From: Buttiauxella noackiae ATCC 51607 | GTDB lineage: Bacteria > Pseudomonadota > Gammaproteobacteria > Enterobacterales > Enterobacteriaceae | Assembly (NCBI RefSeq): GCF_001654865.1 | Contig: NZ_LXEO01000047.1 | Span: 1-64,000, forward strand | Reading direction: 5' to 3' | DNA length: 64,000 nucleotides | Shown: piece by piece, positions 49,791-60,887 of the stretch | How the letters are laid out: every line of letters starts with the position of its first letter | How positions within the stretch are numbered: the stretch's first letter is position 1 | The notes under the pieces: model-generated | The model's database searches: none | Seen by the model: the letters and a program-made list of their open reading frames with translations, nothing else | What the model was told of the DNA's origin: nothing | Made by a program: the position numbers and the translations under genes

Positions 49791-49950
49791 TTCGGGCTTT
49801 AATCCTCATTCCAGGAAGGAATTGGTTATGTCTAAAATTTATAAGCAAAGTATTTTTTGGACTTTGCGAATACTCATAACTCACCTAACGTAATCCAGTC
49901 CGCGAATAACAACTCATAAAGAATTCTTCTCTTTTTAAGCAGGGTGCCAT

Positions 49951-51519
49951 ATGCAAAGAAAAGCACTGCCGTTATTGCTATTAGCTGCGATCTCCGCAAG
50001 CAGCTTTGCCGCTACACCGCCAAACACTTTAATTGTTGCCCAGGGCCTGGACGATATCGTCAGTCTTGATCCTGCGGAAGCTAATGAGCTGTCGAGCATT
50101 CAAACAGTGCCAAGTCTTTATCAGCGCCTGGTGCAGGCCGACCGTGAAGACCCAGCGAAAGTGGTCGCGGTGCTGGCTGAAAGCTGGCAGGGCGATGCAG
50201 CGAATAAAAAACTGACCATTAAGCTGCGCCCGGATGCCAAATTCTCATCAGGTAACCCGCTGCGCCCGGAAGACGTTATCTTCTCTTATACCCGTGCAGT
50301 TACGCTCAATAAATCCCCGGCGTTTATTCTTAACGTGCTTGGCTGGCAGCCAGACAACATCGCCAGCCAGTTGAAGAAAATCGACGATCACACGCTGGAA
50401 TTACACTGGACGGCGGATGTTAGCCCAGCGGTAGCACTGAACATTCTCTCCACGCCGATTGCTTCTATCGTCGATGAAAAAGCCGTTTCTCCGAACGCCA
50501 AAGCTGGTGATTTCGGTAATGAATGGCTGAAAATGCACTCTGCTGGCAGCGGCCCGTTCAAGATGCGCGTTTACCAGCCACATCAGGCGATTGTGTTAGA
50601 CGCCAACCCAACATCACCGGGCGATGCGCCTAAAGTTAAAAACATTATTATTAAGAACGTGCCCGATCCGGCTGCTCGCCGCTTGCTGATTCAGCAAGGC
50701 GATGCAGATATCGCCCGTGATTTAGGTGCAGATCAAACCAGCGCGCTGGAAGGCAAACCTGGCGTGAAGGTGCTGAGCATCCCTTCTGCTGAGCAGAACT
50801 ATATGGTGTTCAACGCGGGTAATGATGCAAATCCACTGTTGAAAAACCCTGCCCTGTGGGAAGCGTCTCGTTATCTGGTGGATTATCAAGGCATCACCAA
50901 AGACCTGTTGAAAGGCCAATATTTTATCCACCAGAGCTTCCTGCCGGTTGGTTTTGCAGGGGCGTTGGATAACAACCCATTCAAATTTGACCCGGCTAAA
51001 GCTAAAGAAATCCTCGCGAAAGCAGGTATCAAAGATGCGCATTTCACGCTGGATGTGGAAAACAAACCACCGTTTATCACCATTGCTCAGTCTATGCAGG
51101 CGAGCTTCGCGCAGGGTGGCGTGAAGATCGATCTTCTGCCCGCAGCGGGCAGCCAGGTTTACGCTCGCGTTCGTGCCAAACAGCATCAGGCCGCGATCCG
51201 CCTGTGGATCCCGGATTATTTTGACGCCCACTCTAACGCCAGCGCCTTTGCGTATAACGATGGCAAAGCAAGTACCGTTGCAGGTTTAAACGGCTGGCAA
51301 ATCCCGGAGTTGAGCAAGCAAACTTTGGCCGCAGTTGCGGAAGCTGACCCGGCTAAACGTCTTGAACTGTATAAAAAAATACAGGAAGAAGTTCAGCACA
51401 ATTCGCCGTACGTATTTGTTGATCAGGGCAAAACCCAGATCGTGGTACGTGAGAATGTGAAGGGCTATCAGCAAGGTTTGAATGCGGATATGGTGTATTA
51501 CGATCGAGTGAGCAAATAA
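49951..51519 (+). CDS. ABC importer, substrate-binding protein (peptide/nickel family 5)
   Basis: The 522-residue product has a Sec signal peptide (residues 1-21, MQRKALPLLLLAAISASSFA) with no lipobox, so it is soluble in the periplasm. The fold-family signature is present near LTIKLRPDAKFSSGNPLRPEDVIFSY, typical of DppA/OppA/NikA proteins. The ligand (peptide, metal chelate or other) cannot be deduced. It heads a five-gene operon and is followed by a perfect 12-bp hairpin, which may keep its message more abundant than the permease part. Confidence 0.88.
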   Translation: MQRKALPLLLLAAISASSFAATPPNTLIVAQGLDDIVSLDPAEANELSSIQTVPSLYQRLVQADREDPAKVVAVLAESWQGDAANKKLTIKLRPDAKFSSGNPLRPEDVIFSYTRAVTLNKSPAFILNVLGWQPDNIASQLKKIDDHTLELHWTADVSPAVALNILSTPIASIVDEKAVSPNAKAGDFGNEWLKMHSAGSGPFKMRVYQPHQAIVLDANPTSPGDAPKVKNIIIKNVPDPAARRLLIQQGDADIARDLGADQTSALEGKPGVKVLSIPSAEQNYMVFNAGNDANPLLKNPALWEASRYLVDYQGITKDLLKGQYFIHQSFLPVGFAGALDNNPFKFDPAKAKEILAKAGIKDAHFTLDVENKPPFITIAQSMQASFAQGGVKIDLLPAAGSQVYARVRAKQHQAAIRLWIPDYFDAHSNASAFAYNDGKASTVAGLNGWQIPELSKQTLAAVAEADPAKRLELYKKIQEEVQHNSPYVFVDQGKTQIVVRENVKGYQQGLNADMVYYDRVSK

Positions 51520-51524
51520 CTGCT

Positions 51525-51556
51525 TTGTCTCCTTCCTCTGAGGGGGAAGGAGACAA
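51525..51556 (+). other. Intercistronic hairpin after the binding-protein gene
   Basis: TTGTCTCCTTCC and GGAAGGAGACAA pair perfectly over 12 bp with an 8-nt loop, with no T-run. Its position between a binding-protein and a permease gene fits a 3' stabiliser or partial terminator. Confidence 0.75.
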
Positions 51557-51586
51557 TCCGCGAAATATGTTTAAGAAGAGTTCCAC

Positions 51587-52636
51587 ATGTCAGACATCTC
51601 CACCCATTCTGCATCGAGCCGCTTAAGTCGCTCATTGTTGACGCTGCTTCAGGGGCTGTTTACCCTGGCACTCACGATTATCGGCTTACTGCTTATCACT
51701 TTTGCCCTGTCGGCACTTTCCCCAGTGGATCGCGTACTACAAATCGTTGGCGATCATGCAAGCCAGGCTACCTACGATCAGGTGCGCCACCAGCTTGGTC
51801 TGGACCAGCCCCTTCCCGTTCAGTTCTGGCATTACCTGACAAGCCTTGCTCATGGGGATCTGGGTACTGCAAGTGCCACTGGGCAACCCGTTTTACAGGA
51901 TTTACTTTCCGCTTTCCCGGCAACGCTTGAACTTGCGACCCTCGCACTGGTTATTGGCAGCGTTATGGGCGTTATTTTTGGTGTGCTTTGTGCTCGATTT
52001 GCCGGCTCACCTTGGGATTTAGCGGTGCGCACATTCACACTGCTCGGCAATTCAGTCCCTATCTTCTGGTTGGGTCTACTGATGCTGGCGTTTTTCTATG
52101 CGCGGCTTCAATGGAGCGCCGGGCCGGGGCGTCTGGACGATATTTATCAGTACAGCGTGGAAGCCAAAACAGGCTTTGTGTTGGTTGATACCTGGCTATC
52201 CGGCGATCGTGATGCCTTCATGAATGCTATCAATCACCTCACATTACCCGTGTTGCTGCTGGCCTATTATTCGCTGGCAAGTATTACCCGCCTTACACGT
52301 ACCGCTTGTCTGAGTGAAATGAACAAAGAGTACATCACGCTTGCGCGCGCCAAAGGCGCCGGGGAGATGGCGATTCTGGTGCGCCACGTGCTGCCCAATA
52401 TTCGCGGAACGCTGTTCACCGTAATCGCGCTGGCCTATACCGGCATGCTGGAAGGTGCGGTGCTGACTGAAACAGTCTTCTCCTGGCCCGGTATTGGGCG
52501 CTATCTCACCACCGCTCTATTTGCTGGCGACACCACAGCGATTATGGGCGGCACGCTGTTGATTGGCGTGTCGTTTGTCATTATCAACAATCTGACTGAC
52601 GTGCTGGTGCGTGTCACCGATCCGAGGGTGCGCTAA
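51587..52636 (+). CDS. ABC importer permease, DppB/NikB type
   Basis: The 349-residue inner-membrane protein has about six membrane segments, the N-terminal LSPVDRVLQIVG-type periplasmic region and the EAA loop (YITLARAKGAGEMAILVRHVLP) for contact with the ATPases. An insertion between helices (about 180-210) is somewhat longer than in DppB. It overlaps the next permease gene by one base (TAATG). Confidence 0.9.
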   Translation: MSDISTHSASSRLSRSLLTLLQGLFTLALTIIGLLLITFALSALSPVDRVLQIVGDHASQATYDQVRHQLGLDQPLPVQFWHYLTSLAHGDLGTASATGQPVLQDLLSAFPATLELATLALVIGSVMGVIFGVLCARFAGSPWDLAVRTFTLLGNSVPIFWLGLLMLAFFYARLQWSAGPGRLDDIYQYSVEAKTGFVLVDTWLSGDRDAFMNAINHLTLPVLLLAYYSLASITRLTRTACLSEMNKEYITLARAKGAGEMAILVRHVLPNIRGTLFTVIALAYTGMLEGAVLTETVFSWPGIGRYLTTALFAGDTTAIMGGTLLIGVSFVIINNLTDVLVRVTDPRVR

Positions 52637-53469
52637 TGCCGTCTTATCTCTTTTTACGCCGCACATTACGTTCGCCCGCGGCACTTTGTGGCCTGGTGAT
52701 TATTACGTTTCTGGTGCTGGTGGCCGTTTTTGCCCCACTCATCGCCCCGTTCGATCCCAACTGGCAAGATGCCGCAGCACGTCTGCAAGCACCCAATGCT
52801 CAACACTGGTTGGGAACGGACAGCTATGGTCGCGATTTACTCTCACGTCTGATTTATGGCTCGCGCCCGGCGCTTGGTCTGGTGTTACTGGTCACAGTGA
52901 TAACCCTCCCCACCGGACTGCTGATCGGCATTCTTTCAGGCTATTACGGGGGTTGGTTAGAACGGGTATTAATGCGTTTTACCGACGTAGTTATGTCGAT
53001 GCCACGCCTGATTCTCGCCTTTGCTTTTGTCGCAATGCTTGGCCCAGGGCTTGTCAACGGCGCACTAGCACTGGCGCTGACTACCTGGCCTGCGTATGCG
53101 CGTCAGGCTCGTAGCGAAATTCAGCGCCTGCGCCATAGCGACTATCTCGCCGCCGCAGAAATGATGGGAATTCGTGGAACGCGCCTTTTAGCAGGCCATA
53201 TTTTACCCCTGTGTTTACCTTCGGCGATTGTGCGCCTGGCGCTCGACTTAGCAGGGATTATTTTAGCCGCAGCCGGATTGGGTTTCTTAGGCCTTGGCGC
53301 CAGACCGCCGATGGCAGAATGGGGGGCGATGATCGCTGACGGTATGCAGGTTATTTTCGATCAGTGGTGGATTGCAGCCATTCCCGGGACCGCCATTTTG
53401 ATTTGCAGCCTGGCGTTTAACTTACTGGGTGATGGATTACGCGACGTGCTGGAGCCTGGCCATGACTGA
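52636..53469 (+). CDS. ABC importer permease, DppC/NikC type
   Basis: The 277-residue inner-membrane partner permease (NikC length) has an N-terminal LAPFDP-like region (IAPFDPNWQDAAARLQAPN), the GTDSYGRDLLSRL signature and the EAA loop YLAAAEMMGIRGTRLLAGHILP. It starts at 52636, overlapping the previous stop by one base; the next gene overlaps its end by 8 bp. Confidence 0.9.
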   Translation: MPSYLFLRRTLRSPAALCGLVIITFLVLVAVFAPLIAPFDPNWQDAAARLQAPNAQHWLGTDSYGRDLLSRLIYGSRPALGLVLLVTVITLPTGLLIGILSGYYGGWLERVLMRFTDVVMSMPRLILAFAFVAMLGPGLVNGALALALTTWPAYARQARSEIQRLRHSDYLAAAEMMGIRGTRLLAGHILPLCLPSAIVRLALDLAGIILAAAGLGFLGLGARPPMAEWGAMIADGMQVIFDQWWIAAIPGTAILICSLAFNLLGDGLRDVLEPGHD

Positions 53470-54298
53470 GAAACGTATTGAAGTCAGTGGATTAAACATT
53501 GATTACCCGGGAGCTCGGGTCGTGAATAATCTCTCATTCACGCTCGGTAACGAACGGCTGGCGCTGGTAGGCGAATCGGGATCGGGTAAATCTATGACCG
53601 CCAGAGCATTAATGGGTCTGGTGCGTAAGCCGGGTAAGGTAAGCGCAACTGAGCTCAACGTGTTGGATAACGATCTGCTCAGTATGCATAACCGTGACTG
53701 GCAGCGCCTGCGCGGCAATGAAATCGCGATGGTTTTACAAGATCCACGCTACGCACTCAACCCGGTGAAAAGCGTTGCACAGCAAATTGATGAAGCACTG
53801 CGCTTGCATCAAAATTTATCTGGCTCACAGCGCCGTGAGCGGATTCATGAAGTGATCGGCGCCGTTGGATTAGCAGAAAATGTGCTGTCGCGTTACCCGG
53901 CAGAACTCTCTGGCGGCATGGGTCAACGTGTGATGATCGCCATCGCACTGGTCAACAATCCAAAAGTGTTGATTGCCGACGAGCCTACTTCTGCACTGGA
54001 TGCTCGTCTGCGCAACCAGATTCTGGAACTTCTGGTTGAACAGTGTGAACAACGCCAGATGGCAATGTTGCTGATAAGCCACGATCTGCCGCTTGTTGCC
54101 CAACACTGCCAGCGTGTACTGGTGATGTATCAGGGACAAAAAGTGGATGAGATGGCTGCCAGTCAGCTTGCTGCAGCAACACATCCTTACACCCGTACGC
54201 TCTGGACATGCCGCCCTCACGCCGCCACTTACGGCATGATGCTCCCGACTTTAGACCGCAGCCAGAATCTGCAAGGAGAACCACATGGCGATCGTTGA
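53462..54298 (+). CDS. ABC importer ATPase, DppD/NikD type
   Basis: The 278-residue protein has P-loop GESGSGKS, signature LSGGMGQR and Walker B VLIADEPTSALD. The start ATG 53462 overlaps the permease stop. The C-terminal oligopeptide-transporter extension is short and lacks the usual cysteine set for an Fe-S cluster seen in DppD. It overlaps the next ATPase gene by 14 bp. Confidence 0.9.
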   Translation: MTEKRIEVSGLNIDYPGARVVNNLSFTLGNERLALVGESGSGKSMTARALMGLVRKPGKVSATELNVLDNDLLSMHNRDWQRLRGNEIAMVLQDPRYALNPVKSVAQQIDEALRLHQNLSGSQRRERIHEVIGAVGLAENVLSRYPAELSGGMGQRVMIAIALVNNPKVLIADEPTSALDARLRNQILELLVEQCEQRQMAMLLISHDLPLVAQHCQRVLVMYQGQKVDEMAASQLAAATHPYTRTLWTCRPHAATYGMMLPTLDRSQNLQGEPHGDR

Positions 54299-55007
54299 GG
54301 TCAGTAACTTGTGCGTGCAGTTTAGCGCGAAAGGCCAGACCAAAACCGCCGTTCGCGACGCCAGTTTCTCAGTCAATCCAGGGGAAACATTCAGTTTAAT
54401 TGGCGCGTCAGGGTGTGGGAAATCTACTATTTTGCGCGTCCTCGCGGGTTTACAACGCGAGTGGCAAGGTGGAGTAAAACTGCTGGATGGGGCAATCAAA
54501 CCCGGCGTGCGTTTTCAGGGTGATTTGCGCCGTAATGTGCAAATGGTGTTCCAGGACCCTTATGCCTCTTTGCATCCCAATCACACAATTTACCGCACTC
54601 TGGCCGAGCCGTTGAATATTCATGGTGAAGTGCAAATTGCTGCGCGCGTAGAAGAAGCTCTGCTTCAGGTAGGGTTGCCAACAGATGCCATGAAGCGTTA
54701 TCCGCACCAGCTTTCCGGCGGGCAGCGTCAGCGTGTCGCCATTGCTCGCGCGCTGTTGCTGCGCCCTAAAATCCTACTGCTTGATGAACCGACTTCAGCA
54801 CTCGATATGTCGGTACAGGCAGAGATTCTCAATCTGTTAAATCGCCTTAAACAACAGTTTGGCATGACCTATCTGCTCGTTAGCCATGATGCCGATGTGA
54901 TTGCGCATATGTCAGACAGGGCTGCTTATATGGCGGGTGGTGTTATCGAACGCGAGTTCAACCGTGCAGCCCTGGTGCGAGGGGAGCACCGAATGGACGC
55001 GGCATAG
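54285..55007 (+). CDS. ABC importer ATPase, DppF/NikE type
   Basis: The 240-residue second ATPase has P-loop GASGCGKST, Q-loop VFQDPYASLHP, signature LSGGQRQRVAIARAL and Walker B ILLLDEPTSALD. It is short and lacks the C-terminal extension of DppF. ATG 54285 is preceded by AAGGAG. It closes the operon; the heterodimer with the previous ATPase powers import. Confidence 0.9.
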   Translation: MAIVEVSNLCVQFSAKGQTKTAVRDASFSVNPGETFSLIGASGCGKSTILRVLAGLQREWQGGVKLLDGAIKPGVRFQGDLRRNVQMVFQDPYASLHPNHTIYRTLAEPLNIHGEVQIAARVEEALLQVGLPTDAMKRYPHQLSGGQRQRVAIARALLLRPKILLLDEPTSALDMSVQAEILNLLNRLKQQFGMTYLLVSHDADVIAHMSDRAAYMAGGVIEREFNRAALVRGEHRMDAA

Positions 55008-55202
55008 GCCATAAATTATTTCACCATGGCATATCAAATCGTGCTGCTTTGCCCCGTTAAGTAGCACGACGCATGGTTATGGTGCAATAAAACCAGACAT
55101 CTCACAGAAAATCCGCTTCGCTCCAGCATATTTAGCCGCAAAATGTCTCTCTGTGTGACTAATTATTACGCAGTTTGCATTCCCCCAGATCGTTTATCCT
55201 GA

Positions 55203-56678
<1,476 letters not shown>

Positions 56679-56686
56679 TGCCCCCT

Positions 56687-56715
56687 CCCCCGGAGCAAAA
56701 ATTCCGGGGGATATT
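56687..56715 (+). terminator. Terminator after patA
   Basis: CCCCCGGA and TCCGGGGG pair over 8 bp around GCAAAAAT, followed by ATATTTA. The T-run is weak. Confidence 0.6.
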
Positions 56716-56794
56716 TAGCCCGCTAATGTTTTTACCTCGCTGAACGTTCTATACTTGCCGCCCTTTTCTATCCTTAAAATCTGGTCGCTTCCTC

Positions 56795-57619
56795 ATGATC
56801 TACGACTGCTTCCTCTATTACGATGAAGATATGTTGCTCGATATTCGACTCAATGTACTTAATGACTACGTTGATAAATTTGTCATTGTTGAATCGACGC
56901 ACTCCTTTACTGGGCAGCCAGTCGAGCTACATTTTGATATCAACAAATTCGCTCAATTTAAGGACAAAATTATCTATGTTGTCTTTGATGAAAAGCCGGA
57001 TGCAGATAGTTGGACAAATGAGGCCAGAACGCGCAATGCCATAATGAACGGGCTGACAGCAGCGAAGGATCAAGACATCATCATCGTGTCAGATGTAGAT
57101 GAAATTATCCGCCCAGATGCGCTTGCAGAGTATAAACCAAACTCCCTTTGCTCCACGCTCTACCAGAATTTCTATAACTATCAGTTTAATTTGCAGGTGT
57201 TTAATAGCGATGGAACGCCCCGCCAGTGCACGTTGCCGAGAATGACCAGTTATAAAAATCTGCGTACATTCTTTAATGGCGAGCCAGAAACATTACGTAA
57301 TGTGAAACGCTCAAAAATTCGCAAAAGCTGGTTGAAGTGGCGTTGGTTTAAATTAAGAAACCATATTGTGCATAACGCCGGCTGGCATTTCTCCTGGATA
57401 ATGACGGCTGAACGTATCTCAGAAAAAATGTCGACTATTTCGCACACAGAATACGATACCCCTGAGCTTAATAATCAAGAACATATAAAGAATGCAATTG
57501 AGAATGGGTTGGATATTTGGGCTCGAGAAAGAAACCTGCAAGTGGTGGATTTACAAAGTGGGGATTTTCCCGAGTATTTGAAAAAAAATGCTCAGAAGTT
57601 TGCAGAGTTTATTCGATAA
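56795..57619 (+). CDS. GT17-type glycosyltransferase
   Basis: The 274-residue cytoplasmic protein fits the glycosyltransferase family 17 fold (relatives of beta-1,4-N-acetylglucosaminyltransferase III): MIYDCFLYYDEDMLLDIRLN at the start, the FVIVESTHSFTG segment, and the DVDE metal/nucleotide motif in IIIVSDVDEIIRPDAL. Its acceptor is unknown. No other polysaccharide genes are near, and it stands alone between patA and lsrG. The Shine-Dalgarno is weak. Base composition is lower in GC than the flanks, which suggests recent acquisition. Confidence 0.78.
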   Translation: MIYDCFLYYDEDMLLDIRLNVLNDYVDKFVIVESTHSFTGQPVELHFDINKFAQFKDKIIYVVFDEKPDADSWTNEARTRNAIMNGLTAAKDQDIIIVSDVDEIIRPDALAEYKPNSLCSTLYQNFYNYQFNLQVFNSDGTPRQCTLPRMTSYKNLRTFFNGEPETLRNVKRSKIRKSWLKWRWFKLRNHIVHNAGWHFSWIMTAERISEKMSTISHTEYDTPELNNQEHIKNAIENGLDIWARERNLQVVDLQSGDFPEYLKKNAQKFAEFIR

Positions 57620-57637
57620 AGTTTGAAACAATCCTGG

Positions 57638-57664
57638 CCCTAACCCTGAGAAATAGGGTTAGGG
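57638..57664. terminator. Hairpin between the GT17 gene and lsrG
   Basis: CCCTAACCC and GGGTTAGGG form a 9-bp perfect stem between the convergent ends of the glycosyltransferase gene and lsrG. T-runs are poor on both sides. Confidence 0.6.
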
Positions 57665-57672
57665 TGTAAATA

Positions 57673-57966
57673 CTACGCCGGCAACAACCCCACAAAACTC
57701 CTCTTCTTACGCGGTTCCGACATCATCTCATCGAGCCTCTCAACGCAGGTCAGATAATGCGGTGTTTGCTTATGCGCCAGCACAGCTTCATCGTCCTGGT
57801 AGGCCTCATAAATATAGAACCGCGTGGCAACATCCGGGTCCTGCAGCACATCAAAACGCAGATTACCCGGCTCTTTGATTGAGCCTTCATGGTTGGCGCG
57901 GAACACGTCCATAAATTCGTTGACCCGCTCCGGTTTGATATTAATCTCTACCAGCGTCACGTTCAT
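57673..57966 (-). CDS. lsrG: LsrG, phospho-AI-2 isomerase
   Basis: LsrG isomerises (4S)-4-hydroxy-5-phosphonooxypentane-2,3-dione, the phosphorylated autoinducer-2, ahead of LsrF. The 97-residue protein has the ABM-type ferredoxin-like fold ([40 protein letters not shown]). It overlaps lsrF by 4 bp (ATGA) and is the last gene of lsrACDBFG. Confidence 0.96.
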   Translation of the reverse strand: MNVTLVEINIKPERVNEFMDVFRANHEGSIKEPGNLRFDVLQDPDVATRFYIYEAYQDDEAVLAHKQTPHYLTCVERLDEMMSEPRKKRSFVGLLPA

Positions 57967-58853
57967 GCCTTATCTCCCTGATGCTTCTCATCGAGCCAGA
58001 ACTGATACGCCTCACGAGCAGTGGCATTCTCATGAACCACCTTTTTCACCGCTTTTAGCATGGCAAGCGGCGCATCTGACTGGAAAATATTGCGCCCCAT
58101 ATCCACGCCGGATGCGCCCTGATCGATGGCCCGGAAACACATCTCCAGTGCCTCTTGTTCAGGCAGTTTCTTGCCTCCGGCGATAACAATCGGCACCGGG
58201 CAACTGGCAGCAACCTTCTCGAAACCCTCTTCGACAAAATAAGTTTTCACAAACTGTGCGCCAATTTCTGCAGCGATTCGGCTGGCGAGTGAGAAATAGC
58301 GAGCATCGCGCGCCATCTCCTTACCCACACCGGTTACTGCGAGAGTTGGAATGCCATAACGTGTACCTTCATCCACCAGCTTGATGATGTTGTTGATCGA
58401 CTGATGTTCGTATTCGCTGCCAATATAAATCTGGGCTGCCACCGCGCAGGCGTTGAGGCGCAGCGCATCTTCCATCGTCACCGCCACACTTTCACGTGAC
58501 AATTCACTGAGAATGGAATTCCCGCCAGAGGCGCGTAACACCACCGGTTTGTTGGTGGCGGGCGGCACAACGCTGCGCAGTATTCCGCGTGTACACATCA
58601 GCACATCGGTTTCCGGAAATAGCGGGGCGATAGATAAATCAATACGTTCAAGACCGGTGGTAGGCCCCTGGAAATAACCGTGGTCAAATGCCAGCATCAC
58701 GGTACGCCCGGTGTCAGGGTTGAAAATACGGGCCAGCCGCGACTGCATCCCCCAATCCAGTGCTCCACTGCCCTTCAGGTAAAACGCTTTGTTCTCCTGA
58801 GGGCGGCCAATACCGTAATCTTTGCCTTCTCTGATATCGTCAAGATCTGCCAT
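57963..58853 (-). CDS. lsrF: LsrF, 3-hydroxy-5-phosphonooxypentane-2,4-dione thiolase
   Basis: LsrF transfers an acetyl group from the LsrG product to CoA, yielding DHAP and acetyl-CoA. The 296-residue TIM barrel (class I aldolase-like) shows [17 protein letters not shown], the Lys strand [13 protein letters not shown] and the phosphate site [14 protein letters not shown]. It lies 10 bp after lsrB with AGGGGGAAT and overlaps lsrG. Confidence 0.96.
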   Translation of the reverse strand: MADLDDIREGKDYGIGRPQENKAFYLKGSGALDWGMQSRLARIFNPDTGRTVMLAFDHGYFQGPTTGLERIDLSIAPLFPETDVLMCTRGILRSVVPPATNKPVVLRASGGNSILSELSRESVAVTMEDALRLNACAVAAQIYIGSEYEHQSINNIIKLVDEGTRYGIPTLAVTGVGKEMARDARYFSLASRIAAEIGAQFVKTYFVEEGFEKVAASCPVPIVIAGGKKLPEQEALEMCFRAIDQGASGVDMGRNIFQSDAPLAMLKAVKKVVHENATAREAYQFWLDEKHQGDKA

Positions 58854-58863
58854 TTATTCCCCC

Positions 58864-59883
58864 TCAGAAATCGTATTTACCGATATTGTCTTTGGTGAAC
58901 ACCACGCGTTCTGGCAGCAGCACAATGCCGTTACCTTTCGCTTCATACTGGTAGCCCTGTACGCTATTAGGCTCGACTTTCAGGCTACCAATTTTCGCTA
59001 CATCAACAGTGTCACCAACATTAAGATCGCCCTTTTTCAGCATGGTATTTGCGACGTTAACCGCAATTTCACCCTGCTGTACCACATCCCACAGACCAAA
59101 GGCTTTCACCGTTCCACGTTCAACATACGGGCGCATGACGTTTGGCGTGCTGAAACCGACAATCGCAACATTAGTGCGTTTCAGGTTTTCAGCAGCCTGG
59201 GCTGCGGCTGGCAATGCGTTAGCATCGGGTGCAATGATCGCATCCAGATCCGGATAGGCTTTTAAGATCCCTTCGGCGGTTTGCAGGGATTTAGTGGCAT
59301 CGTTATAACCAAATTGCGTGGTGACTACCTCCCACTGCGGATGATCTTTGGCAATCTTCGCTTTCGCCTCTTTTACCCACTGGTTTTGATCCGTCACGGT
59401 AGGGCTTGAGTAGAAGAACGCCACTTTGGCGGCAGGTTTAGTCACCTGTTTGGCGGCCATATCCACCAACATGCCACCAAGCTGTTGCGGCGTTCCCTGG
59501 TTGATGTAAATACTGCGGCATTCGGGTTTAGTATCAGAATCCCATGTCAGTACTTTCACACCACGTTGCATGGCACGTTTAAGTGCCGGGCAGAGCCCAT
59601 CTGGCGAAACAGCTGAGACAATAATCGCGTTGTAACCCTGATTGACGAAGTTGTTGATAAGCTGCACCTGGCCGGAGACGCTTGGTTCAGTTGGCCCGTC
59701 GTAAGTCACCGGAACACCGAGATCTTTGCCCGCCTGCATCGCGCCATTGCCGCCGCTGGTAAAGAAGCCCACGCCAACCAATTTTGGAATAAAGGCAATC
59801 CTGTCGGCGGCTTGCGCACTCACCACACCAAAGGCTAATGCCCATGCACTGAGTTGCAGGACGCGTTTTGTTGTCTGCTTCAT
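58864..59883 (-). CDS. lsrB: LsrB, autoinducer-2 binding protein
   Basis: The periplasmic AI-2 receptor of the Lsr ABC importer has 340 residues as in E. coli. A signal peptide (residues 1-26, ending VSAQA) precedes the type I binding fold; ligand-region segments [18 protein letters not shown] and [13 protein letters not shown] are present. The start ATG 59883 follows GGGAG; lsrD ends 2 bp upstream. Confidence 0.96.
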   Translation of the reverse strand: MKQTTKRVLQLSAWALAFGVVSAQAADRIAFIPKLVGVGFFTSGGNGAMQAGKDLGVPVTYDGPTEPSVSGQVQLINNFVNQGYNAIIVSAVSPDGLCPALKRAMQRGVKVLTWDSDTKPECRSIYINQGTPQQLGGMLVDMAAKQVTKPAAKVAFFYSSPTVTDQNQWVKEAKAKIAKDHPQWEVVTTQFGYNDATKSLQTAEGILKAYPDLDAIIAPDANALPAAAQAAENLKRTNVAIVGFSTPNVMRPYVERGTVKAFGLWDVVQQGEIAVNVANTMLKKGDLNVGDTVDVAKIGSLKVEPNSVQGYQYEAKGNGIVLLPERVVFTKDNIGKYDF

Positions 59884-59885
59884 AA

Positions 59886-60887
59886 TCACACTCCCGTTAG
59901 TTTTCTGTTACCGCGCAAACGACGCCACGCCGCTTGTAGATATTCGCGGTGCAAACTCACCGAACGACCAATGACCACCACAATCAACAGCGCACCGGAC
60001 AACGCACTCGATACCTGATTAGGCACGCCAGCCATCTGTAAACCTTGTTGCAAATACCCCACCAATAGAGCCGCCAGTGCTGTTCCCAAAATCGAACCGG
60101 AGCCGCCATAAATATTCGCGCCACCCAACACCGCCGCCGTTAAAGCAGGCATCAACAAATCGCGTCCTAAATCAGAACGCGCCGAGCCGAAATACGAAAC
60201 CAGCACAATCGCCGCAATGGCAGACGCCAGTCCCACCATGCCGTAAACGCCATACAGCGAGCCGTTTACCGGCAGTGCCGCATAACGCGCGGCACGTGGG
60301 TTTTGCCCAATCAGAAAAATATGGCGACCAAAGCGAGCACGGTGGGTCAGTAGCCAGAAAAACAGCGTAATAACTGCGAACATCACCAGCGGAATGGGGA
60401 GGCCGAAAAGCGTCAGATTAGCGAAGTTGGTAAACGCATCCGGGAAGCCACCAATACCTTCATAACCTGTCGCACCCGCCATACCGGAAAGTAATAACGC
60501 CGCGCCACCGAACAGATAAAGCGTGCCGAGTGTGATAACCAGCGGGCTGATGCCGGTGTAGTGAATCAATGCCGCATTAAACAATCCACACAGCAAGCCG
60601 ACTGCCAGAGTCAACATTACGGCCACCGATATTGGCAAACCCGCCTGCAACATCACACCCAGCGCAATAGCACACAGGCCAATCGTTGACCCCAGCGAAA
60701 TATCAATGCCACCGCTGATGATGACAAGCGTCAGCGGCAACGCCACTATCCCGATGCAGATAAAATCGCTGGTGCTAAACAGCAGCATATTGATGTCTAA
60801 CATGCGGGGGTTGATGGCACCGAACAGCAAGATTTCTGCCACCAGAATAAGAAGCAGCGCCACTTCCCAATTGAGTTTTAGCTTCAT
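59886..60887 (-). CDS. lsrD: LsrD, AI-2 importer permease
   Basis: One of two permeases of the AI-2 importer, 333 residues, with about ten hydrophobic segments of the RbsC/carbohydrate permease family and the signature [21 protein letters not shown]. It starts directly after the lsrC stop codon with no spacer, so translation is coupled. Confidence 0.95.
   Translation of the reverse strand: MKLKLNWEVALLLILVAEILLFGAINPRMLDINMLLFSTSDFICIGIVALPLTLVIISGGIDISLGSTIGLCAIALGVMLQAGLPISVAVMLTLAVGLLCGLFNAALIHYTGISPLVITLGTLYLFGGAALLLSGMAGATGYEGIGGFPDAFTNFANLTLFGLPIPLVMFAVITLFFWLLTHRARFGRHIFLIGQNPRAARYAALPVNGSLYGVYGMVGLASAIAAIVLVSYFGSARSDLGRDLLMPALTAAVLGGANIYGGSGSILGTALAALLVGYLQQGLQMAGVPNQVSSALSGALLIVVVIGRSVSLHREYLQAAWRRLRGNRKLTGV

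Noticed and set aside
50722..51231. 169-codon frame opposite the ABC binding-protein gene
   Set aside because: Antisense shadow without a start signal or family resemblance.
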